Shown here: positions 11,725 through 24,879 of the stretch, piece by piece
How positions within the stretch are numbered: the first letter of the stretch is position 1
Layout of the letters: every line of letters starts with the position of its first letter
Origin: Aphidius gifuensis
Lineage: Eukaryota; Arthropoda; Insecta; Hymenoptera; Braconidae
Reading direction: 5' to 3'
Assembly (NCBI RefSeq): GCF_014905175.1
Contig: NC_057793.1
Coordinates: forward strand, 9,982,001-10,046,000
DNA length: 64,000 nucleotides
Made by a program: the position numbers and the translations under genes
Notes under the pieces: generated by a model
Told to the model about the DNA's origin: nothing
Database searches by the model: none
The model's input: only the letters and a program-made list of their open reading frames with translations

Positions 11725-11796
11725 AGGTTCTACCGAGATTTGAACTCGGATCGCTGGATTCAAAGTCCAGAGTGCTAACCATTACACCATAGAACC
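11725..11796 (-). tRNA. tRNA-Gln (TTG)
   Basis: The 72-nt cloverleaf reads cleanly on the minus strand. Acceptor GGTTCTA pairs with TAGAACC; the D arm is GTGTAATGGTTAGCAC; anticodon stem CTGGA/TCCAG encloses loop CTTTGAA (anticodon TTG, reads CAA); T arm CCGAG-TTCAAAT-CTCGG. No intron. A T run at 11709-11714, read on the minus strand, would terminate RNA polymerase III. Confidence 0.97.
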
Positions 11797-12687
11797 GATG
11801 TTTTTTTTTTTTTTTTCACAGTTTTTTATTGGTAGCAAGCAGCGCTGATACCTGTGTGTGCTATTAGTAAGTTTATTGCACCTTTCCGCTAAACCAGATA
11901 AGTCCAAATGAATATTAAAAAATAATTACTTCACCTTAACCACCGACACTCTCGGTTAATCTTAGTAAAAAATCCGAGATATTGTCTTAGTGTTTGTCTA
12001 CGCGGTATTGTCTTACACTCCTACGCAGTTTTATGACCAGGACAGCACAATAAATATTTATGTAATAACAAAAAAACGAAAATTTAATTTTTAAGATGAA
12101 TTTATTGATGGCAGATTTATGGGCAAGGTGTAATAAAAACATGAAGCATTGATAATTTAATTTTATATGGAGTCTTGTGTAGTAAAGTTTAAGCAAAAAA
12201 CGAAATCAGAAAATTGAGGTACATTTTTTTTTAAATTATGATAATAATTAAATTTTCCAAGACACTTATCGAAAAAGAAAAAAAAAAAAAATGCCCAGCT
12301 CTTATCTAAATTTCATAATAAAAACAACAAAAAAAAATGAATTTAAATAATAATATATTTGTATTTTTTTAAACGCACAAAATATTACTTGATATGATGC
12401 AGCTTCTTTCAACATTATTTTCGGCACTCTGGTTTTTTAAACAATATTTTATCTTTCAGAGACAACAATTAATTTATATTATTATTAAAAATTAATAATG
12501 TCTTATTTTTAAATAAAATATAAATTAAAGACTGATCAATGAGCATTATACCTTATTTATTAAACTGATGATTCTTTTTTTTTTTTTACAGATATACATT
12601 GAAATACATTTTAATTTAGACAAATGAAAGCGCTGAAATAATTTATTAAATGGATTAAATATAAATTTAATTATACAGTTTGATGTT
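11797..12687. other. Intergenic, 3' flank of F-box/LRR gene A
   Basis: AT-rich with homopolymer runs. The stretch from about 12470 resembles the 3' flanks of genes E and F (rows such as attaaagactgatcaatg). No gene seen. Confidence 0.5.
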
Positions 12688-15120
12688 TCAATAACGAAGA
12701 GCTAACCATATGGATTTGTTTAGTGAGTTGAACGATTTTCTGAGTATCGGTTCAACGAACAGATACAAAATAATATCGTTTTTACGATTTTTGGTTGCTT
12801 CAGAGGCACCAATAATCGTATCAGCTGTAACATGAGTTCCGTAGAGATTAAGATATTCAAGATCAGGACAATTATTTATCAATTGGATGACACCAGCACT
12901 GGTAATTTTTTTGCAGCCACTACAATTAAAATATTTTAATCCTTTCAATTTGGAAATAACGTTGTCTGTTACATTTTCAATATAATTAACACTCAATTTT
13001 TTTAATGATTCGGAGTTGGTTAAAGCAATGAGAGCTGTTTCAGTAATAGTTTTATAGCACATACTTATATCCAATTTTGTCAAATTTTTGCATGTATCAA
13101 CAATAGAAATAATACTACTATCAAAAGATTCATTCATGGTTATTGATGGCATACTTAATCGTTCAAGATATTTTAATTTTGATAAATGATCAATAACCGA
13201 TGGAGGGTGAGGTTGCACTTTATAATAATTAGTCACACTTCTACCATATAAAGAACCCATTTTCAGAGTTTTAAGTTGTTCGCAATTATTTGATATTGCT
13301 ACTATTGTTTCAGCCTTGAGGTCACGTATGCAACCTATTTTTAAGCATTCAAGATTTTCTAACTTTGTCAACTCTTGCAAAGCAATTTGTATTGAATCCT
13401 CCATGGGCATTCTCGAAATATCCAAGTGTTTCAATTTCTTGCAATATTTTACCAGTTGAATTGCAATTTCACCAGTAATCTTCCAATTAATGGCGAGATA
13501 CTCCAAGTTTTTCAGATTATCCCAATTCTCAATTGAAATCTCAATATCATTCTGTCTGCGCCAGCCCCACGATTTTAGGTCAAGATGCTTAATATTTTTG
13601 CATGTTTTGAGAATACAACTGGGGACATTCAGAGTTGATTTGCTCATCGTCATGCTGATGTGTTCTAAATTTACCAGTTGATTGAATAGGTTATCCATAT
13701 TGAATGCGCATTTTTTAGTAACGCCGGATTTCGTAAGGTCCAGATAAATTAGTGATGTTTTTTCAGATATTTCGTGAAGAATGTTGTTGAGATTACAACC
13801 GATCAATGTTAGGGAGTGAAGATTTTTGAATCTTTTCAAATTCTAAAAAATAATAAAAAATATTATATTGTATAATTAAGGTGAATTTATACGAATTTAT
13901 TTAATTTTATATTAAGGTTGAAAGTAAATCCCATCGTCTAACAAAATTGAGGGCTGAGAGGGTGCACAACTATATACATATGTTGTCTGTAAGCCATTTA
14001 AATAGACACAAGAAACATGAGGCAGCACAACAAAATAAACAAAGAGAACAACTACTATAATACCATTGTTGATACCACTTAATAATTTAGGATTGAATAT
14101 CTCTTAAATTACTAGGAGAAAAATGATCTATGAGAGCTTAACAAACCCGTATTGAAAAGAACTACAAATTAAAATAACAAAAAAAAAAAACGGCAATAAA
14201 AGTACAAATGTATAAATGTTTGTTCAGTTCCTATCCCCGTGTGTTATAAAATTATCAGCTTTAACATCAATTTTCATGAAAAAAACTAGCTCAAAAACTT
14301 TTAAAAAATTTATATAAATAAATAATCATTCTGGCTTTCATTTGAGACCAAAACATTAGAAAATCAATAACGGAAAATATTTTTTACTTTCAACCTTAAT
14401 TAAGAAAAGTATAACTTACGAAAAGCACTGGTTTCTTGGACAGAGCGTGTTGATCGATGAAATGAATTTCATTTATTTCTTCTGGAAGATAATTGACTAC
14501 TTCCCAAGGAAACTTTCTTCTGAGCCACCAATCCATATGAATTAATTCAATTTCAATGTATTTTAATTTTTTTAATTTTGTAAACGCTTCAATGTAATCA
14601 TTGGCATTGACTTTTAATTTACCATTATGAACTAATTCAAGTCTTGTTAAATTTTCACAGTGTTTAGCAACTATTGGCATGATACTTGATTTACAAATTT
14701 CTGAAAGGGACAATTCTTTCAAATAAACACCAGATTCTAATAATATTTTTTCAACATGTGATTGGGTTAACAAACGATCACAATAAGCACCCCCAATTGA
14801 ATGACTACACTCGTATTTTTCAGTGTTGCGGCAAGCTACTTTAATAGGCTCTATCCATTCTGGACCAACTAAAAAAAAAATTGTAAAATTAAAAAAAAAT
14901 ACGTAATAGATAGATTAACATATTACTTTTAAATTGTTGAAACTTTATTTCAATTGTTACCTTCTTGGTCAGCTACTTTTTCAGGTATTGAGAGCATCAT
15001 GGATAATTGTGATGATAAATCATTATCAAGAGAGTTGATGACATTCATTTCATTGTCAACATTGTCAGAAAGTTGTTCTTTTTCTTCCTCAACAGGACAA
15101 TTTTTTACTGCAGTTTCCAT
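12688..15120 (-). CDS. F-box/LRR protein A (type I, no acidic insert)
   Basis: Exons 15120-14961, 14868-14420 and 13842-12688 give 587 residues with phases 1 and 0 at the two introns. The N-terminal half of an F-box lies at about residues 25-53 (NVINSLDNDLSSQLSMMLSI) and continues over the intron into VGPEWIEPIKVA; it is degenerate against the family's VCPKWKEACKLAW. Residues 205-587 are leucine-rich repeats of the cysteine-containing type (LKHLDIS, CKNLTKLDISMCYKTITETA, CPDLEYLNLYGT), as in FBXL/AMN1 proteins. Canonical members dock substrates to SKP1-CUL1; whether this degenerate F-box still binds SKP1 is open. An acceptor-like TAG just before the ATG suggests a 5' UTR intron. It is head to head with gene B. 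Confidence 0.88.
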
Positions 15121-17602
15121 TATAAATTCTAAAAATTAAAAACAATGTATTGAACAACTATCTCATAGATTCAACTAAAAAAAAAATTAAAATTTTTATC
15201 ACTAATTTTGTTTGTCAAGGATCAAAAATAATAAAATATAATAAAAGACTCGTAAACTCATTAATCAAAAAAATTTATACTAAATTTATAAATACTTTCT
15301 TTTAAATTTGATTAAAATTCAAGTTTATTAACTTGCAATGTTTATAAAAAAATTTGTTAATGATAAAATAATTTGACTTAGAGCGATATTTTTACTTGGA
15401 GACTAAAATAACATAGCCAGTGCACGTTTGCAGTATGAATGCTTAAAGATGCAGTGCAGCGCTATCCACTGCTATCGACGATGGCAAATAGTAAAGTTGT
15501 GTGTAGAAGGGGAGTGTGGTTGAAATTTTTCACCCCTACAACCCTTGTTGCTTCCTCCTTGCAGTTGGAAGGGGAAAAAAAACCAGTGAGTTAATAATTA
15601 TATTAGCTCAATAATATAATAATTAAAATAATCGAGCATATATAATAATTAAAATAAAAAAAAACGTTTTTTAAATTATCAATGACAATTAACAAATATT
15701 ATAAATGAACATATATATTTATTTAACAAGTTAATATTTTCAGGTAGATTTTATGAGTTTTGACTGGAATATTCCTGTTCATACTTGTTCTAAAAATGCA
15801 CACTTATTTTAGCACGTGAAGATTTTAACACAATGGTATATAGGTATTTCACTGAGTATACAAAATAATTTAGCTCTTCTTATGCCACCACAACGGGGTA
15901 TTTTTGATTATCATGTTCACAATCCAAATCGTTTAAGCCATCATTTTCTCGGCTAGATAATCTTTTTAATTTTTTTTTTAATAACAATATGACCAAGATA
16001 ACATAATAGTTTTTTTTTTCGTTCAAAAAAATATTATCTTTCATAAGTCTTCTTTTCATATGTCTAGAGGTATTTTTATAAATTTAAAACATAAGCTATA
16101 AAATCGAAAACCATATATGAGGAAAAAATAAATAAACATTATAATTATATAAAAATCGAAAAGAAATAATCTATATTATAAACAAATTAATTAAGTTGTT
16201 CGATATTAATCTCCATAAACATTTGTCAAACTTGTTATATATATTTGTCATTGATATTAATTTAAAACAAACTTTTTTCATTCAAAAAATATATACATAA
16301 TTGAGCTAATATATATATTTAAAATTCACTGTTTTTTTCGACAAATCATCTAAATTTTAATGACAAATTTATTTAACCCGATAATGTTTCCATGCACGTA
16401 GATTTAATGAGTTCTGACTATATAGAATATTCCTGTTAATACAAGTTTTAAAAATGCACACTGATTTTAGCACGTAAAAATTCTAACACAATGGTATTTC
16501 ACTGCCGACAAAATAATTAAACTTTTTCCATATGCCACCACAACGGGGTATTTTTAATTTTTACATTCTCTATTATCTTTTTAGAAAAGTTCACAATCAG
16601 AACTGTTTAAGCTCTGTTTTTCTCGGCTCAATAATCTTTTTTTTTTTAATTTTTTTTCTAATAATTATACATGTATTACCCAGATAACATAATTGCGTAG
16701 TTTTTTTTTCATGAAAAAAAAAAATTTCTTTTTATATATAAATATTTATCTAAATATTTTTGTAAATTTGCGACAAGTCATAAAATCAAAAGTCTTTTTT
16801 TTTAATGAAGGAAAAAATAAATCGACCAAAATAGTTATATAAAAATCTGAAAGAAATGATTTTTCATAAAAAAATTATAATAAAATAGTTTGATAATAAA
16901 CTTCATAAAAATTTGTAACACATATGTTTAACATACAATCAATACTAAAATTAATTGCCTTAATTAAAAATTAAGTGCTTGTATACATATTTAATTCAAT
17001 AACAATTCAATTATTTATAATTATCAATAGTATACATATTTTTTGAAGTATTAATTGGATTATCAAGATATCATTTATAATTTTGTTGTTTTTGATCTAC
17101 ATTTCAAAGTACCAGGAACAAGCAGCAAGGGTTGATGGGATCCATCAGGATTGGTCGATCAAGTCCCATTGAATAATCTCAATGGTCCAACCAGATCGGA
17201 GCTGGGCGCGGCGTATCCCTTCCACACCTGACTATACCGTCGGCACCAGTCGCACTGTACTGCAGTTTCAATCATCTATACGTGCATTCAAGGTGCATCA
17301 CTGTGACTCGCTGTAATCCTTTTCATGCCCTGAGTGATATATAACAAAAAGTGAAATTTTTTAACATTTGTCATTTGAAAGTCTAACTTGAAAAAAATAA
17401 CAATACAAGGTATTTATAAATAATTCATAAATTTGTCATCTGTATATAGTGATAAGATTTTTAATTAAATGTCTTTCTGTTCTTTGTAAATTTATTAGAC
17501 CTTAAATTAAAAAACTTTCATCGAATAATTCTAATTTATTATTATTCTTCACATATATAAGACATATATTTTTTTTTTTTCTATTTTTAGACTTCAATAA
17601 TA
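15121..17602. promoter_or_regulatory. Divergent intergenic region between LRR genes A and B
   Basis: About 2.5 kb separate the two start codons. The A side holds the type I leader (about 15380-15590: cagtgcacgtttgcag, tacaacccttgttgcttcct), which recurs at F (49500-49740) and as an orphan at 26800-27130. The B side holds the type II block (about 17105-17400). The middle carries two copies of a dispersed non-coding module (15741-15960 and 16381-16630). Shared use as a bidirectional promoter is inference. Confidence 0.55.
17105..17400 (+). promoter_or_regulatory. Type II upstream block of gene B
   Basis: A GC-richer conserved block (gattggtcgatcaag, ttccacacctgactatac, tgcattcaaggtgcatcac) found, on the opposite strand, upstream of C, D, E and G. 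Its position before a likely 5' UTR intron (TAG acceptor at 17590) suits a promoter plus first non-coding exon. No conserved reading frame survives comparison across copies. Confidence 0.6.
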
Positions 17603-19457
17603 ATGAGTACAGAAGAAAAAAGTTATGCTGAGAAGCAACAACAACTTTTGAATGACAAGAAAATCGATGTCATCAACTTCATGGATGATGACTCATTAGC
17701 CGAAATATTCACGCTGCTGCCAATACCTAATGACCAGTTGCTGACACAATCATATGTCGAAAAAGTATTATTACAATATGGTATTTATCTAAATGAATTG
17801 TCTCTTTCAATAATTTGCAACTCAAGTATCATGCCTATGATTGGTGAGCACTGCAAATATTTGACGAGACTTGAATTCGTATTCAACGAGAAATCACAAG
17901 TCAATACTGATGACTACATTCAAGGTTTTAAGAAGTTGGATAAATTGAAATACATAAAAATAAAAGCAACTAATTTAAAGTTTCAATTGAAACATCAACA
18001 ATTTACAAAGTTAAATTACGAAATACTTGATAGTCTTCCAGAAGAAATTAATGAAATTCATTTAATTCATTTAGGCAACGTTTCCGAGACACCAGTGTTT
18101 TTTGTGAGTACTTGTTGATAATTATTAGTCTATGTTACCTAAATAGTAAATATATATGTGTTAATTAATTTCAATCATTTTTCAGAATTTAAAAAAGTAT
18201 AAAAATCTTCACAGCTTGACATTACACGGCTGTACTTTAGACAAAATTATACAACAAATATCTGAACAGATACCACTTGTTTATCTTGATCTCGAACGAT
18301 CTTCAGTGACCGATAAATTCATGTTTAAAGATACTCACATTTTTAGTCAGCTTGTAAATTTGGAACATTTCTATTGCTTCGATTATTGGGGAGGAACTAC
18401 TACAAATTCACCCACTACTATTTTTAATACGTGTAAAAATATTAGATATTTCAACGGACCTCACTGTGAACATTATGATCACTTATGCCATATTTCACCT
18501 GAAAACTGGGTAAATCTTGAAAAGTTAGAAGAATTCACGATACACTGGAGACTTACCGATGAGTTGGCACTTAATATTGTGAAATATTGCAAGAATCTAA
18601 AATACATACACTTGAAACGTGAACCCAGCATGTATTTTTTGCAAAAATTAGCGGAATTAAAAAATCTTGAATGCTTGGAATATCCGTTATGGGAGACTGA
18701 TATCGAATCAATTAATACAATTGTAACCAATTGTAAAAAACTTAAACATCTGATTACATGGACTGATGATTATGATGATTTAATTGATATTCTTGATGAT
18801 GATGACGATGATCATTATGATTATGATGATGATAGTGATGATGATGATTTTGATTATAATTATGATGGAGGGGATTATGATAATGATAGTAATGATAACA
18901 CTGATGATGATAGTGATGATGATCATGATGATCGAGTTCCTCCTGCAAGTATTTTTGATGAGTTATCAAAATTAAAATATCTTGAATCTTTAAATATAGG
19001 ATTTGCGGAGAAATTTCAAGACAGCAGTCTTATTGCGATTGCTAATGAATGTAAAAATCTTGCGTATTTGAATATAAATGAATGCAAATACATCACTGAA
19101 GCAGGTCTAAATTCCATAACCAGTATAAAATCATTACGAAGATTAAATGTTAGCAATCTCAAATGTGTTACAGACAGTTTTCTCGAAAAATTAAAAGGAT
19201 TATACTCTTTGGAGTGTGACAATTGTAGAAAACTTACTGACGTTGGTTTCATTCAATTTATAAAAAATTGTCCAGATCTTAAACGTCTTTTTCTCCGTTA
19301 CACTCATATGACAATTTATACCATTATTGCTGCTAACCAAGCAACCGAATGTCGTGAAAATAATATTATTTTGCGTATACATGGTTGTTATAGCATGCTT
19401 AAAAAAGCTTGTAAATCAAAAATTACATCTAAACGGTTGATTATATATTATGTATAA
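17603..19457 (+). CDS. LRR protein B (type II) with half of the F-box missing
   Basis: Exons 17603-18103 and 18186-19457, joined in phase 0 at GTGAGT/CAG, encode 590 residues. The first exon fuses what are exons 1 and 2 in the paralogues. The F-box start is present (DVINFMDDDSLAEIFTLLPI), but PIPN runs straight into DQLLTQS, so the MEK-VCPKWKEA..LAW half, the intron and the linker are gone while the frame is kept. Leucine-rich repeats follow. An Asp-rich stretch at about residues 360-417, encoded by GAT-rich DNA, interrupts them, and the usual CKNLAYLNINECKYITEAG repeats and CPDLKRLFL end come after. SKP1 binding is probably impaired. No stop or frameshift. Confidence 0.87.
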
Positions 19458-19693
19458 GAAGCTATATGTCATTAATTATGCGTGATGTATTTATTGACAG
19501 AACAATTTAACAAAGCTATTATAAAATAATTTTCACTGTATAAATGTATTCATTATTTCAGAGTAAGTTTAAATAAATTTATACATTTGTAAAATAAAAA
19601 AAAAATTATATCAAATATTTGTATGTGTGTTATGGTATTTTATTATTCATAGATTATCAAATAAATTTACATATAAATATAAATATTATTATT

Positions 19694-19815
19694 CCCAAGT
19701 AGAAAAAAGAGTCAATTTGAGGTCACTTTTTGACTTTACATGTTAATTTAATATGAGAAGTCAAAAAATTGACTCTTATTATGATGATTTTAATTGACTC
19801 TTATTTCTACCTGGG
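19694..19815. mobile_element. MITE with cccaagtaga termini
   Basis: The 122-bp element begins cccaagtagaaaaaagagtc and ends with its inverted counterpart gactcttatttctacctggg. Both sides are flanked by ttatt, a 5-bp duplication. No coding content. Confidence 0.75.
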
Positions 19816-19854
19816 TTATTACTAATAATTTATTACTATTATATATTACTAACA

Positions 19855-20105
19855 AATTATATTTAAATTAAAAAAAAACACATGATGCTTATGATCTTTA
19901 TATTTATATTTATTACAGATATAAAATGTAATATGTAAATTAATATCGTTTTTATTTTTTTCTTGGATTCATACTAATATTCCTAATGAATTCAAGAAAA
20001 AAATAAAATTAATATTATAATTTACATATTATTTTATATCTGTAATAAATATAAATATAAAGATCATAAGCATCATGTGTTTTTTAAAAATTTGAATATA
20101 ATTTT
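19855..20105. repeat. Long near-perfect hairpin, about 110-bp arms
   Basis: The left arm (including cacatgatgcttatgatctt) is repeated inverted on the right (aagatcataagcatcatgtg) with few mismatches over about 110 bp. About 25 bp near tggattcatactaatattcc separate the arms. It lies 0.4 kb downstream of gene B on the same side as its transcript end. It may be a foldback transposon; a hairpin-RNA source is possible but unproven. Confidence 0.75.
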
Positions 20106-22131
20106 AATGAATATTAATTTCATCTGTAAAAATTTTACCTATATGATAATGTTTGAAGGTTGAGGTCTCAGGATGAAAATTTTGAATACCGATTAAGTCT
20201 TGAGGCCTGAAAAAGTATAGAAAAGTATTAAGAGTATGAAAAACATCTACAGTCAGAAGTAAAAAGTCTTAGGTATCGTCTCGGTGGTTGTCTACGCGGT
20301 ATCAGCGCGGTCTTGTATACAGCTCTAGAGATAACAAATTATATTATAAACTTGACGATTTTACGTAGGCGTAAGCCTACTAGTATTGTTTTTTGTACGA
20401 CCAAATGAAAAAACGTTCATATCTCCTAAAGTAAAGTAGATAGAAAGTTTGTACTAGGACCAAATTAAACCTTAGAAAAAATACTATAATCAAGGATATG
20501 GTAAAAGGTTACTCAATTGTTTATCACTTTATTATTAACAAAAGAAGGTTATTGGTAAATTTTCAAGACGGATTATTAAGAAAACTAAAAACAAATCATG
20601 GATGCGATTTTTTGCCAGAATTCTTGGCATTAAAAAATCTATCTAATTGAGGAATAAAACTTTTTTCACTATTGTTAGAAATTTGTTAATTAACGAAAAA
20701 ACAAATTTAAAGTTTTTTTAGATTTCGTATAACTTTTGAAAAATTGAACTTAAAAACTTCAATTTAGTCTTAAATTGTTGGTTTTTCGAATACCAAGAGC
20801 CACACTCTCTTGATAAAAATCGCTCCGAGCTCAAATTAATGAGTTATCAACAATTGTTTATAACAATAAGTACTATGCACTATCTTATAATGGAAAAATA
20901 ACCATGAAGGATTGATTTTTACGATTTGTATGAAAACAGTGTGGCTCTCAGAAATTTAATTAAGAATTTTTTGAGCTTTATAAAATTTTTCTACGTTGAT
21001 TTGTTCAAAAGTTATGCAATGCCTAAACAATTATTGTCAATTAGGTTTATCATATTTTTTAAGAACGACTCGCGTTTATGCTGCAAACCTTCTTTACCTT
21101 ACTCGCTCGATCAGTAAAATCGGTATTTATGTTGTTACATAATTTGAAAAAAAAAAAAAACTATAAACTATTTTTTTTCTTTCACTATATTTTGATACTT
21201 AATTTCTCTTTTTTATTAAAACTTTTTATAATTTTGGCGTTTTTAAATTAAAAAAAAAAAGTATAAATTGAATGTTCTTCCATAAAGTGTTATTAATATA
21301 AAATTTAATAAATCTAATAAATATTTGATCTCAGAACTGTAGGAACCACAAAGCTTTCGCTGAAGTTTTGAAAATTTTCAATTTTCAACCGGGAACGAAT
21401 GCGTTAACAAAATTTTTTATCTTTGTCATTTGTACACTGGTTGTCTTGCAAGCTACCCGCACCTTTTCGCGTCTCCAAAACACGTAAGCTTTTGGTATTC
21501 ATGAAGTGATTTTGGTATTTTATAAAAAATAATTTTTATCAGTTAAAGACAAGTCACGCGATCATGATTTTTTGTTATTTTAATAAATTTTAATAAATTT
21601 GATAGATGTTATCAAATTTTTTTTTTTTTAATAGTAACAGTCAATATGATACGTAAAAAGTCATAGGTAATTAGACAGCAGTTCAAGCTACAATAACACG
21701 GTTATCATAATTATTATCATTAACAAAAAAATATATGCTGTATTTTTTTTATTATTTTTTGTTTTGTTGTAAATAACATCAAAATAAATTCAAAAAATTT
21801 TTTCATCTTACATTTAAAGGTTATTAGTAATAACTTATTAGTTATTACTAATAATACTTATTAATAATATTAACTCATTATAAACATTACACAGATACCA
21901 CACAAGTTATGTTATATTTTTAAAAAATTAATAATGATTCATCGTAATTAAAATACCATACACACATTTAATTTTTATGAAATAATTTTATTGTACATAT
22001 AAATGTTTGTATTTACTTTAACTGAATCTAACCTTTAACTGAATAATGTTACCTTTTGAATTATTTTACAAATACACTTTATTAAATTTTTATTAATAAA
22101 TACAATATACGGGTAGTCAATAACATATAAT
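20106..22131. other. Intergenic between genes B and C
   Basis: No gene recognised. From about 21840 the sequence matches the 3' flanks of genes D (28440-28640) and G (52370-52610) and is the duplicated tail of gene C. Short frames here have no family features. Confidence 0.5.
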
Positions 22132-24176
22132 TTATAAGTTATATCCCAAATAGGATACAACCAACCATTTAGATTTGATTTTGGATTTAAAAGCTTTTTT
22201 AAACTCTGTACGAGTTACATATATATGCAAAACAATATTATTATTACGATATTTGGTTGCCTGGTTGGCAGCAATGATGGTATCAATTGTCATACGACTG
22301 AATTCGAGGAAAAGATGTTCAAGATCTGGGCAATTTTTTATAAATTGACTAATACCAACATCAGAAACGTTTTGACAATTGCCACAGTCTAAGAAATTTA
22401 ATCTTTTTAATTTTCCCAGAAAACTGTCTGTAACACATTTGAGACAGCTAACATTTAATCTTCGTAATGATTTTATTTTGGTTACAAAATTTAGACCTTC
22501 TTCAGTGATATATTTGCAACTACTTATATTCAAATACTCGAGATTTTTACATTTCTTGGCAATAGCAATAAGACTACTGTCTTGAAAATTGTGCACCTCT
22601 GCTATATTTAAATATTCAAGGTATTCCAATTTTGATAACTTATCGAAAACACTAGCAAAAGAAACTCGATCATCACTATCATTATCACTATCATCATCAG
22701 TGTTATTATAATATTCACCGACATCAAAATGAAAGTCACCAACACCATCTCCCAAATCATTATGATCAAAATAATAATCATAATCACGTTCACCAAAAAA
22801 TTCCGTACTCAGATGTTTAAGTTTTTTACAATTGGTTACAATTGTATTTACTGATCCAATACCGATTTCATATAACGGATATACCAAACGTTCAAGATTT
22901 TCTAACTCTGTCAATTTAGCCAAAATATCTTTTATGGTTTTACGTTTTATATTTAAGTATTTTAGATTTTTGCAATATTTCACAATTTTGAGTGCTATTT
23001 TATCAGTGAGTATCCAGTGAATAGTGAAATCTTCCAACTTTTCAAGATTTACCCAGTTTTCAGGTAAAATATGACATGATTTACCAGTTGACCCGTTGAA
23101 GTATCTCATATTTGGACTCGTATTGAACATAATACATGGTGAATTTGGAGTTATTTTATTCCAATTACCAAAACAATGAAAATGTTCCAAATTTACGAGC
23201 CGATTAAAAATATAAGTATCTTTAAACGTGCATTTCTCAGTCACCAAAGAATATTTAAGATCTAGATAAACTAGTAGTATTTGTTCAGATATTTGTTGTA
23301 TAATATTGTCTACGATCCAGCCTCTCAATGTCAAACAGTGAAGATGTTTATACTTGTTTAAATTCTGAAAAATTAAAATTAATTAATTAATAAAATTTAT
23401 TAAAATGGATTTAAATATATATACATTGCGGTAAAATTTAATAAATTTATTGATTTCCGACTAATAGTTATCAACAAGTACTTACGAAAATTACTGGTGT
23501 TACGGAAGTATTGCTATGATTAAATAAATGAATTTCATTGATTTTTTTTGGAAGATTATCAAGTATTTCATGATTCAATTTTGTTTGCTCACGATATCTC
23601 AAAGGAGTTAATTTTATCTTGATGAATTTCAATTTATCTAATTTTTTAAAAGCTCGAATGTAGTCATTAGTATTGACTTTCAAACTTTGGTTAAATGAAA
23701 ATTCAAGTCTTGTCAAATATTTGCAATGCCTACCAATCATTGGCATGATACTCGAGTTGCAAATTTTTGAAAGAGACAATTCTTTTAAATAAATACCAAA
23801 TCGTAGTAATAATTTTTTGACGTATGATTGTGTCAGCAACTGGTCTTTATAAGCACGACCTATTGAATGGCTACATTCGTATTTTTTAATATGAGACCAA
23901 GCAAGTTTACTGGCTTCTTTCCATTTTGGGCAAACTAAAAAAAAAATATCACGTTATGAAAGTGATCAGTGGAAACATCCATAAGATACAATAAAAATTT
24001 TATTCAATAATTATTATACCTTTTTCCATGGCCATTCTATCCGGTATTGGCAGCAGCATGAATATTTCTGCTAATGAATAAGTATCCAGGAAGTTAATGA
24101 CATCTTTTCTTTGGTCAACATCATCAAAAAGTTGTTTTTTCTTCTTTATATAACTTATTTCTGTCCTACTCATCAT
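22132..24176 (-). CDS. F-box/LRR protein C (type II, acidic insert)
   Basis: Exons 24176-24020, 23934-23486 and 23364-22132 encode 612 residues. The F-box spans the first intron, about residues 25-66: DVINFLDTYSLAEIFMLLPI, then PDRMAMEK, then VCPKWKEASKLAW. This is the best-preserved F-box of the array with that of G. LRRs of the Cys-containing type run from about 203 to the end, interrupted at about 391-436 by an Asp/Tyr-rich insert. A second ATG lies at 24173, next to the chosen one. An acceptor CAG nine bases before the ATG marks a 5' UTR intron, which holds the foldback element 24190-24568. The expected role is an SCF substrate receptor. Confidence 0.9.
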
Positions 24177-24189
24177 CGAAGTCTGACAA

Positions 24190-24568
24190 CCCAAGTGGAA
24201 AAAATATAAATTAAATATAAATTAAATTTAATGGATATACAGATTTGGACATACTAAAAGTAAATTTAGAAAAAATTTAGAAGAGATTTAGAACAAATAT
24301 AAATTAAATTTAGAATATGTTCAAGTTTGGACATACTAAAATTAAACTTTTTCTAAATTTTTTCTTAATTTTTTTTTTATTTTTTGTAAATTTTTTTTAA
24401 ATTTAATTTATATTTTTTCTAAATCTTTTCTAAATTTTTTCTAAATTTAATTTTAGTATGTCCAAATCTGTATATATTTTAAATTTAATTCATATTTTTT
24501 CTAAATTTTTTCTAAATATAAAATAAATATATTTCATATTTCCAATAAATATATTTTTTTCATTTGGG
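24190..24568. mobile_element. Foldback element (CCCAAGTG family) in the leader intron of gene C
   Basis: Starts cccaagtggaaaaaatat and ends atatttttttcatttggg, with long AT-rich inverted arms sharing taaatttaatttata and ctaaaattaaa/tttaattttagtatg motifs. Same termini as the element at 57077-57535. Confidence 0.65.
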
Positions 24569-24879
24569 AATGAAAAAGTACAAATATATAATATGTATAA
24601 AGAATACTTATAAAGAATATTTATAAAAAGCAAACATTTTGTGGAACTAGTGCTCAAAAAAATTTGATTCATGAGCAGTATGCCAAACGTACATGTACAG
24701 TGCACTGAATACGAAAATGTATGCTACGTGTGCTACTGTGTGTATGGCTACGTCAGAGTCAATGTTTTTGTTTTTAATGTTCAAAAATTATTAATTTTTA
24801 TAAAATTGTAGCTAAGGAAAAAATTTAGTATTTTAATAGACGACAAATTTATAAAATACCTATAAATACCTTGTATTGT

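Noticed and set aside
13490..13681. Antisense frames inside LRR exons (13490, 19016, 22379, 39438, 40448, 40799, 47933, 52846)
   Set aside because: Shadows of the real minus- or plus-strand LRR coding exons.
12688..13842. LRR proteins as Toll-type receptors or secreted venom LRRs
   Set aside because: No signal peptide or transmembrane segment; the N-terminus is an F-box and the repeats are of the Cys-containing FBXL type.
18754..18975. His-rich and Met/Ile-rich frames over the acidic repeat (also 22608, 29190, 53084)
   Set aside because: They are other-frame readings of the GAT repeat inside the LRR exons.
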